Source: Candidatus Kaiserbacteria bacterium (GTDB lineage: Bacteria > Patescibacteriota > Minisyncoccia > Phycocordibacterales > Phycocordibacteraceae). Taken from it: 6,141 nucleotides of DNA. The notes under the pieces were generated by a model. The model was not told the origin of the DNA. It worked only from the letters and a program-made list of their open reading frames with translations, and did no database searches. Of this stretch, positions 1-4,324 are shown one piece after another. Positions within the stretch are counted from its first letter, which is position 1. Each line of letters begins with the position of its first letter. Position numbers and translations under genes: made by a program. Location of the stretch: NCBI GenBank assembly GCA_011052355.1, contig DRJB01000028.1:1-6141 (forward strand), read 5' to 3'.

Positions 1-254
1 AAAACGCGAAGCGCGATAAGATAGTAATTTTGTGTGCGACGCTTCAGCGCACCCGAAGTTCCGGGCTGACGATTAAGCCACAGACGAAACGCACGGATTG
101 ATTCTTCGGAAATATCACTCACCGTTTTAATGTTCGCGTATTTAAAAAATCTTGTTAGGTAGCGGTCATAATTTTCAACGGTTTTGACTGAGCGACCGCG
201 CTCAATCTCCACATATTCAAGAAACTGCATTTTAAGTGCTACGATATTCTCCAT
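1..254 (-). CDS. Tyrosine recombinase/integrase (XerC/XerD type), N-terminal part, cut by window edge
   Basis: About 84 codons read leftward from ATG 254-252 and run off the window. The visible protein begins MENIVALKMQFLEYVEIERG and continues with SVKTVENYDRYLTRFFKYA, then SDISEESIRAFRLWL and RRTQNYYLIALRV. This is the pattern of the SAM-like core-binding domain of tyrosine recombinases: a short helix, the 'S.kTv.nY...L..F..y' helix, a linker with 'i..ls...ir.f..wL', then 'R.T.n.yl.aLR'. The family cuts and rejoins DNA strands through a catalytic tyrosine and can resolve chromosome dimers or act as an integrase. The catalytic R-K-H-R-Y residues lie in the C-terminal domain outside the window, so Xer and mobile-element integrase cannot be told apart here. 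The start at 254 is supported by a TATACT box 8 nt upstream; ATG at 230 is an in-frame alternative. The gene is divergent from rpsO. Confidence 0.85.
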   Translation of the reverse strand, partial: MENIVALKMQFLEYVEIERGRSVKTVENYDRYLTRFFKYANIKTVSDISEESIRAFRLWLNRQPGTSGALKRRTQNYYLIALRV

Positions 255-262
255 TGGCTTTT

Positions 263-268
263 AGTATA
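263..268 (-). promoter_or_regulatory. -10 box (TATACT) of the recombinase gene
   Basis: On the minus strand TATACT lies 8 nt before ATG 254, so transcription would begin at or within a base or two of the start codon and give a leaderless mRNA. No convincing -35 element is visible at 17-18 bp, and no Shine-Dalgarno sequence lies before the ATG. Confidence 0.6.
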
Positions 269-367
269 GCGCACATGTCGCACAATATTTATGTGGGAAA
301 AGTGAAGAGTAAGCATGAAGAGAGAGTGTATTGAGATAATTATAAATAGCGCCTCATTAGAAAACAG

Positions 368-396
368 TTGCGAAAATAATCAATATGTGGTATGCT
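368..396 (+). promoter_or_regulatory. rpsO promoter: TTGCGA -35, 17-bp spacer, extended -10 TGG-TATGCT
   Basis: TTGCGA (368-373) and TATGCT (391-396) are separated by exactly 17 bp, and TG at 388-389 adds an extended -10 element. The predicted transcription start falls at about 403, which is the A of an in-frame ATG. The 385 ATG that would give the longest reading frame lies inside this promoter spacer and would not be transcribed. The promoter therefore decides the rpsO start. Confidence 0.75.
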
Positions 397-402
397 CATA
401 TT

Positions 403-669
403 ATGCTTAGCAAACGAATAAAAACGAGGGTTATAAAGGAAGTAACTCGCCACGAATCCGATACCGGTTCTCCGGAGGTGCAGGTTGCGTTGCTCACTCG
501 TCGTATTGAGGAACTTACCAAACATCTTAAGAAAAACAATAAGGATAATCACTCTCGCAGAGGGCTTTTGCAAATGGTTGCAGACAGACGTACTCATTTG
601 CGTTATTTGGAAATACACAACAAACGCCGTTACGGCATAATTATTAAAAAGATGGGGCTTAAGCACTAA
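403..669 (+). CDS. rpsO: 30S ribosomal protein S15
   Basis: S15 binds 16S rRNA in the central domain early in small-subunit assembly and contributes to a bridge with the large subunit. The 88-residue product is close to the E. coli length (89). The family signature is clear: DTGSPEVQVALLTRRIEEL (residues 20-38), then H41, D48 and S51 with HSRRGLLQMV (50-59), matching the residues known to contact the rRNA G-U/G-C motif, followed by RR..LRYL and the basic C-terminus. The longest reading frame begins at ATG 385 and would add MWYAHI. I reject that start because it lies between the -35 and -10 elements, whereas ATG 403 sits at the predicted transcription start and gives the usual S15 length. There is no Shine-Dalgarno sequence, so translation is probably leaderless. 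A long hairpin starts 5 bp after the stop codon. No pnp gene follows, unlike the classical rpsO-pnp arrangement. Confidence 0.97.
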   Translation: MLSKRIKTRVIKEVTRHESDTGSPEVQVALLTRRIEELTKHLKKNNKDNHSRRGLLQMVADRRTHLRYLEIHNKRRYGIIIKKMGLKH

Positions 670-674
670 AGGGA

Positions 675-724
675 GGGTCGGGGGCGAGATATAAAGCGGA
701 CGCTTTATATCTCGCCCCCGACCC
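675..724 (+). terminator. 50-bp perfect palindrome after rpsO, probable 3' hairpin
   Basis: The arm at 675-697 is perfectly complementary to 702-724 (23 bp). The loop is GGAC, or 2 nt if G698-C701 also pairs. It begins 5 nt after the rpsO stop. The stem is G-rich at the base and AT-rich near the loop (gatataaag). No U-tract follows directly; the first T-run (743-748) is about 18 nt downstream. It is therefore not a textbook intrinsic terminator and could instead be a transcript-end or stability hairpin or a palindromic repeat. The structure is certain and the role is inferred. Confidence 0.6.
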
Positions 725-839
725 CAAGAGAAACCGTATTCGTTTTTTCACGTTTACCTATCTATATTTACCTATTGTGTACTCATGCGTGGGATAGTTT
801 GCACTGATGCGGTTAATTTTGTTTTACTTGTATTCGTTT

Positions 840-852
840 TTATCAGTGATAA
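840..852. promoter_or_regulatory. 13-bp palindrome TTATCAGTGATAA, tetO-like, possible operator
   Basis: This is a perfect inverted repeat around a central G. Its inner 11 bases, TATCAGTGATA, equal the core of the tetO2 operator bound by TetR. It lies about 30 bp upstream of an extended -10 candidate and so could overlap or abut the -35 region. No TetR-family gene is in the window, and a palindrome this short can occur by chance. Confidence 0.25.
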
Positions 853-878
853 CACACATGAAAGGGTGGGTGCGCATG

Positions 879-887
879 TGCTACAAT
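879..887 (+). promoter_or_regulatory. Extended -10 candidate TGC-TACAAT upstream of the NYN gene
   Basis: TG-N-TACAAT is a good extended -10 match, with predicted initiation near 894 and a leader of about 88 nt to ATG 982. The sequence at the -35 position (TGAAAG, 859-864) is poor. The leader would carry a tiny frame MGSGQ-stop (905-922). It is the best promoter candidate for the NYN gene because no clear -10 lies at the usual short distance from 982. Confidence 0.35.
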
Positions 888-981
888 ACGCAAGGACAAA
901 CACGATGGGCAGTGGACAGTAGATGTGTACCGAGTTCTTTTTTAAAAATTAAAACTAGTTAGTTAAATTATTTCATATATT

Positions 982-1497
982 ATGACTGTCATAAAACATA
1001 GTGCGCAGAGAGTTGGTGTTTTTATAGATGCACAAAACTTATACCACAGTGCGAAACATTTGTACAAAACTCGCGTTAATTTCGCAAAAGTGTTGGATGA
1101 GGCGGTTGGCAAGCGCACACTGGTGCGTGCCATCGCTTATGTTATCTCAACGGAAAGCGGAGATGAAAGAAACTTCTTTGAGGCGCTTACAAAAATGGGA
1201 ATTGAAACGAAGGTGAAAGATTTACAGATATTTGCAGGTGGAGCAAAAAAAGCGGACTGGGATGTGGGTATGAGTATTGATGCGGTAAAGTTGGCGCCGA
1301 AACTGGATACCATCGTGCTTGCAACCGGTGATGGAGATTTTGTTCCGCTTATTCAATATCTTGATATGCACGATGGGTGCCAGGCAGAGGTTATTTCTTT
1401 CGGGAAATCATCGTCGGCAAAACTAAAAGAGGCGGCGCATGCGTTTACCGATATGTGTGATGACCCGAAAAAATTTCTTATCAATTACAAAGAGTAG
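982..1497 (+). CDS. NYN domain protein, LabA/DUF88-like (PIN-fold putative RNase)
   Basis: The 171-residue protein is almost entirely one NYN domain. The metal-binding acidic residues expected for this PIN-like nuclease fold are present: D16 in VGVFIDAQNLY (residues 11-21), D92/D94 and D100 in ADWDVGMSID (91-100), and D117/D119 in LATGDGDFVPLI (113-124), followed by VISFG. Members bind divalent metal and are thought to process or degrade RNA; the cyanobacterial LabA relatives affect circadian gene expression. The protein should be cytoplasmic, as no signal peptide or membrane segment is seen. ATG 982 leaves 10 residues before the first strand, which is usual. No Shine-Dalgarno sequence is present. 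The gene stands alone between a 312-bp gene-free stretch and a good terminator hairpin. There is no small partner gene, so nothing points to a toxin-antitoxin pair. The substrate is unknown. Confidence 0.88.
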   Translation: MTVIKHSAQRVGVFIDAQNLYHSAKHLYKTRVNFAKVLDEAVGKRTLVRAIAYVISTESGDERNFFEALTKMGIETKVKDLQIFAGGAKKADWDVGMSIDAVKLAPKLDTIVLATGDGDFVPLIQYLDMHDGCQAEVISFGKSSSAKLKEAAHAFTDMCDDPKKFLINYKE

Positions 1498-1525
1498 AGA
1501 GATATTGTAATGTGTGCCGAGCACT

Positions 1526-1565
1526 CGCACAGGTGCGCACTAACGTGCGCACCTGTGCGTATTTT
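1526..1565 (+). terminator. Intrinsic terminator after the NYN gene
   Basis: A perfect 15-bp stem (1526-1540 with 1545-1559) has the loop TAAC and is followed by TATTTT, a short U-rich tail. It lies about 30 nt after the stop codon at 1495-1497. Of all the hairpins in the window it is closest to a classical Rho-independent terminator. Confidence 0.75.
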
Positions 1566-1594
1566 CTATAACTAAAAACGCAAACATGGGTTAC

Positions 1595-1600
1595 TATAAT
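1595..1600 (+). promoter_or_regulatory. Consensus -10 box TATAAT before the membrane protein gene
   Basis: A perfect TATAAT lies 5 nt before ATG 1606, so the predicted transcript starts at the A of the start codon. No clear -35 is seen at 17 bp, and there is no Shine-Dalgarno sequence. Confidence 0.65.
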
Positions 1601-1605
1601 AGTAC

Positions 1606-3783
1606 ATGCCATTGGTACCAAAAAACACAAACGGAACGGACGTGCCCGTACCGAAAATACATGACAAAAAATTTGTGGTGCGTACTTATGCGATGGATGT
1701 TGCCGCCGCACAACAAAAAATACCAAACTCTTCCGAAATAGGAGGAATACCCACTCCACCGATATCTGCGCCTGCACCCGCATCTGCATCTACTTCCACG
1801 TCTGCTCCCACACCAGTAGCGAATGTACCGGTGCCACCGAAACCACCAACTGCAAACGAGATTGCGCACCCGCCAGTTTCACCTGTGCCGATGCCAATAC
1901 CAATGCCGACAAATATCGCGACAGCCAAAACGACATCACAGCCCATGCCATCATCACCCACTGTATCAGCTCCGTCGGCGCCAGCACCGATAGCGACACC
2001 GGATTTGGTACGCTCGCTGGCAACGCAAATACATGATGAGTTGAATACACCAAAACCACAGGCGAGGAGCGGATTATCGTCTATACCACCAACTCCTCCG
2101 TCGTTCCCGCCCGCATCACCGGCTGGGCAAGGAAAACAGACTCACTCATTAATTTCAAAATTGGCAAGGAGGAAAGAGGCGCCTGAAATACCAATTAACC
2201 TGATGATAACACACCGCAACCAAACCGCAGACCATGGGTCTGTTTTAGCGAAGGCATGGACATGGCTCACCGGCAAAAGTGGGGAAGCTACACACGACGG
2301 AATGGAAATACAAGAAAATATAGTGGTGCCGAGAGGAAATAATATTGGGCACACGGAGCAATCATTCCCGGCTGAAACAGACATTGGAAAGCTTGCGCAA
2401 GATACCATGCGCGTATTCAATCAGGAACAAATGCCAAGTGCGCAAATTGCATCACCGGAAAATGCGGTGATGGCACCGACACCACCACGACAACCGGAAA
2501 CGCCCGAGCCGGTGCGAACGCAGGAAACGAAACCGACAGAAAATATATCACACGTGCGAATGGAAACGCCGGCGCCAATTACAAATTCGGTTGCGCCGGT
2601 GATTGCGACTTCGCCGGTAGCGACACCGGCGCAACACTCACAACAGGAGTCTGTGCAACAAGCGCGGGCGCAATTGGTGCAACAAGCATATCAAGATCTC
2701 GCGAAAGCGCAGGCGATGACGCAAAGTGAGATAACGCCCGAGCCACACGTGTCAGAGCCCCCGCCCACACCCCTGCCGGCTTCGCCGGCGGGGGTGTGGG
2801 CGGGGGCGGCGAGTACACCGGTGCCACAGACAAGTGCGCAAATCATAGCGGACCACGCGCGAAAAGAACCCAATCACCCCACTATTTCACCACTCCATAC
2901 CTATAGAATGGATGTGACCGATACAATAAAAGAAACCGGGGCATCAACAACTTCCATTCTTGCACAACAACAAAATACTCAAGCAATCATACGTGCGTCT
3001 TCCACATCAAGCGAAAAAGAAAAGCGTACATTATTATGGTTTACCATAGGTGGTGCTCTTCTTTTTATACTAAGTATTGTTGGCATTGGATACGCCTATC
3101 AATATCACGCTAAAAAAGTTGCTCCGGCGCATATAGCGCTACCGGTTCCTTCTCTTGTGCCGACAAATACCACCGAAGAACTTTCCGGTACCGGCATTGT
3201 GTTGCTTGGAGAACTTTCACACGTAGCAAAAACACCTCTTCAAAACGGTATGATAAAAACAGTGTATATCGCCACAACCACAAAAGAACGTAACGGCACC
3301 ATAGAGAAGCGTCCTCTTCCGGGCGGATATCTTATTGCAGCAATGGGCTTGCCAATGCCCGCAATCTTGATGAACAACACGGCGGTTGACAGTACCGTCG
3401 GGGTGGTCGGCGCAGACAATCAAACATATCCGTTTTTCATATTACGTGTCGCCTCGTATGATTCCGCATTTGCCGGGATGTTGCGCTGGGAAAGCAGTTT
3501 GGCATCAGACATGCGAACACTTTACCCGACTCCCGTGGCATCCGTTTCTGCAACGCGCACTGCAACCACAACCGCAACCCAAACGTTCTTGGCAAACACA
3601 CAAACTCTCCCGTCTTCCGCAAGTTTTGTTGATGCAACCATCGCAAACCATACTGTGCGGGTCTTGCAAAACTCAGCCGGACAAAGTATCCTGCTCTATG
3701 GCTTTGCAAACAAACACACACTTATCATTGCTCGCAATGCCGCCGCATTTACCGTTTTGTTGGGCAAGCTGAGTCAACAGTGA
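1606..3783 (+). CDS. Large Pro/Ala/Thr-rich single-pass membrane protein of unknown function
   Basis: The 725-residue product has three parts. Residues 1-470 are low in complexity and rich in Pro, Ala, Thr, Ser and Gln, so they are probably disordered. A Gln/Ala-rich stretch (346-373) could form a helix or coiled coil. Residues 476-498, around FTIGGALLFILSIVGIGYAY, form one strong membrane segment preceded by EKEKR. Residues about 505-725 form a more ordered domain that includes FFILRVASYDSAFAGMLRWE (610-629), a Thr/Ala linker (642-672) and an end with HTVRVLQ...LLYGF...HTLIIARN. A signal peptide is absent, so the long N-terminal part is probably cytoplasmic and the C-terminal domain external. 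The motif TYxMDV occurs twice, at residues 27-32 and 432-437. The C-terminal pattern resembles, from memory, conserved uncharacterised proteins of Parcubacteria, but I cannot name a family. Residues 385-401 are encoded by a long palindrome. The DksA-like gene follows after 55 bp. Function is unknown; a cell-envelope or scaffold role is only a guess. Confidence 0.85.
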   Translation: MPLVPKNTNGTDVPVPKIHDKKFVVRTYAMDVAAAQQKIPNSSEIGGIPTPPISAPAPASASTSTSAPTPVANVPVPPKPPTANEIAHPPVSPVPMPIPMPTNIATAKTTSQPMPSSPTVSAPSAPAPIATPDLVRSLATQIHDELNTPKPQARSGLSSIPPTPPSFPPASPAGQGKQTHSLISKLARRKEAPEIPINLMITHRNQTADHGSVLAKAWTWLTGKSGEATHDGMEIQENIVVPRGNNIGHTEQSFPAETDIGKLAQDTMRVFNQEQMPSAQIASPENAVMAPTPPRQPETPEPVRTQETKPTENISHVRMETPAPITNSVAPVIATSPVATPAQHSQQESVQQARAQLVQQAYQDLAKAQAMTQSEITPEPHVSEPPPTPLPASPAGVWAGAASTPVPQTSAQIIADHARKEPNHPTISPLHTYRMDVTDTIKETGASTTSILAQQQNTQAIIRASSTSSEKEKRTLLWFTIGGALLFILSIVGIGYAYQYHAKKVAPAHIALPVPSLVPTNTTEELSGTGIVLLGELSHVAKTPLQNGMIKTVYIATTTKERNGTIEKRPLPGGYLIAAMGLPMPAILMNNTAVDSTVGVVGADNQTYPFFILRVASYDSAFAGMLRWESSLASDMRTLYPTPVASVSATRTATTTATQTFLANTQTLPSSASFVDATIANHTVRVLQNSAGQSILLYGFANKHTLIIARNAAAFTVLLGKLSQQ
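2590..2635. repeat. Inverted repeat inside the membrane protein gene (12-bp arms, nested hairpin)
   Basis: GTTGCGCCGGTG (2590-2601) is perfectly complementary to 2624-2635. A nested TCGC/GCGA pair (2611-2614 with 2620-2623) abuts the right arm. The DNA encodes residues 329-344, part of the Val/Ala/Pro/Thr-rich stretch. Repetitive Ala-Pro-Val codons (gcg ccg gtg, aca ccg gcg) can create such complementarity by composition alone, so this could be fortuitous. Confidence 0.5.
2757..2807. repeat. 51-bp palindrome lying in frame within the membrane protein gene
   Basis: Arm 2757-2780 pairs with 2784-2807 over 24 bp. All are Watson-Crick pairs except one T-G pair (2774/2790), with a TTC loop closed by GCCGGC. 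It is much more GC-rich than its surroundings. It spans the end of codon 384 to codon 401 and encodes PPPTPLPASPAGVWAGA, which contains the only Trp of the disordered region. Because it is palindromic, the opposite strand also encodes a PAGVWAG peptide. Size and form match the hairpins after rpsO and after the DksA-like gene. This suggests an inserted palindromic element kept open in frame, comparable in principle to the Rickettsia palindromic elements. Insertion is an inference. Confidence 0.7.
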
Positions 3784-3814
3784 GCATAAATACGATACGA
3801 AAAGAACAACGGTT

Positions 3815-3820
3815 TATATA
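3815..3820 (+). promoter_or_regulatory. Weak -10 candidate TATATA before the DksA-like gene
   Basis: TATATA lies 18 nt before ATG 3839 in a very AT-rich 55-bp gap (3784-3838). It would give a leader of about 11 nt without a Shine-Dalgarno sequence. No -35 is seen. Since no hairpin separates this gene from the membrane protein gene, read-through transcription is equally possible. Confidence 0.25.
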
Positions 3821-3838
3821 TAAAAAATAAAAATTTCT

Positions 3839-4207
3839 ATGACGCAAGATATCACACACTACAAAAAATTACTTGGCGAAGAGCGCACGGCGCTGGAACA
3901 AAAATTAAATGCTCTCGGAAGACGTATGTTGAGAAATCCGGATGAGTGGGAGGCGACTTCGCCGGAGGTGGAGCACGAATCGGAAAGGGGAGATGTGGCA
4001 ATGAATATTGAAAGATACAATGAACGTGAAGCGCTCACACTTGAACTGCAAACGCGCTACAAAGAAGTGGCTGACGCGTTAGAGCGCATACATAAAAACA
4101 CATACGGCTTGTGTACCGCTTTCGGGAAACCGCACCCCATTGAGAAGAAACGTTTGGATGCGGACCCTGCAGGGCGCACCTGTATCGCGCATATGCGTGC
4201 GAGTTAA
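3839..4207 (+). CDS. DksA/TraR-like protein with an altered zinc finger
   Basis: The 122-residue protein has a long charged helical N-terminal part (residues 1-87) and a C-terminal zinc-finger-like segment, YGLCTAFGKPHPIEKKRLDA (89-108) followed by PAGRTCIAHM (110-119). The spacing and the 'YG.C...GKPiP..RL.a.P..rtC' pattern are those of the DksA/TraR family, whose members bind RNA polymerase through the secondary channel and alter promoter response. The usual CxxC...CxxC has become C92-x2-F95...C115-x2-H118, so one of four zinc ligands is lost and another is His. The acidic DxxDxA tip of E. coli DksA is not obvious; the equivalent region reads ESERGDVAMN (47-56). The fold may be kept without zinc, and the protein may not act as DksA does with ppGpp. 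There is no Shine-Dalgarno sequence. A 22-bp hairpin begins right after the stop codon. Confidence 0.8.
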   Translation: MTQDITHYKKLLGEERTALEQKLNALGRRMLRNPDEWEATSPEVEHESERGDVAMNIERYNEREALTLELQTRYKEVADALERIHKNTYGLCTAFGKPHPIEKKRLDADPAGRTCIAHMRAS

Positions 4208-4254
4208 TTATGAGCCCTACCCCGGGCGCTTCGCGCCCGGGGTAGGGCTCATAA
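4208..4254 (+). terminator. 47-bp perfect palindrome immediately after the DksA-like gene
   Basis: Arm 4208-4229 pairs perfectly with 4233-4254 (22 bp) around a TTC loop. The palindrome starts on the base after the TAA stop. The stem is very GC-rich (ccctaccccgggcgc) and no U-tract follows. A transcript-end hairpin is the likely role. Its size and TTC loop resemble the palindrome inside the membrane protein gene, although the stem sequence differs. Confidence 0.6.
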
Positions 4255-4310
4255 CACTTCGCGCCACACATCGGCACCGTTCAATAAAAAAATACAAATC
4301 ACTCAACTTT

Positions 4311-4316
4311 TATACT
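4311..4316 (+). promoter_or_regulatory. -10 box (TATACT) of comM
   Basis: TATACT lies 8 nt before ATG 4325, which predicts initiation at or next to the start codon. There is no clear -35 and no Shine-Dalgarno sequence. It supports 4325 as the true start even though the protein then carries an N-terminal extension. Confidence 0.6.
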
Positions 4317-4324
4317 TCATTCCC

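Larger units (their letters stand above)
725..981. other. Gene-free stretch between the rpsO hairpin and the NYN gene
   Basis: No protein of credible length or composition is encoded on either strand, and I see no tRNA-like fold. The stretch holds two copies of the 9-mer TTTACCTAT (753-761 and 767-775, 14 bp apart), a tetO-like palindrome (840-852), an extended -10 candidate (879-887), a five-codon ATG...TAG frame (905-922), and a very AT-rich segment (941-981) just before the NYN start. The whole stretch could be a regulatory leader for the NYN gene, or decayed sequence. Confidence 0.5.

Noticed and set aside
1..254. Integrated mobile element with attachment site next to the recombinase
   Set aside because: Only the N-terminus of the recombinase is visible, it is divergent from housekeeping genes, and no att-like repeat or tRNA is in the window.
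340..666. 108-codon open frame on the minus strand opposite rpsO
   Set aside because: It lies almost wholly antisense to the unmistakable S15 gene, has no family pattern, and crosses the rpsO promoter.
982..1565. Toxin-antitoxin module based on the NYN (PIN-like) protein
   Set aside because: No small partner gene lies upstream or downstream, and the protein is the LabA/DUF88 type with its own terminator.
2095..2140. Possible degenerate copy of the palindromic element (encodes PPASPAG, similar to PASPAG at residues 392-397)
   Set aside because: The DNA here does not fold into a meaningful stem; the shared peptide can arise from the general Pro/Ala/Ser composition.
1594..2873. Several minus-strand frames rich in Gly, Val or Arg opposite the membrane protein
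   Set aside because: They are low-complexity mirrors of Pro/Ala/Thr codons; no start signals or domains are seen.
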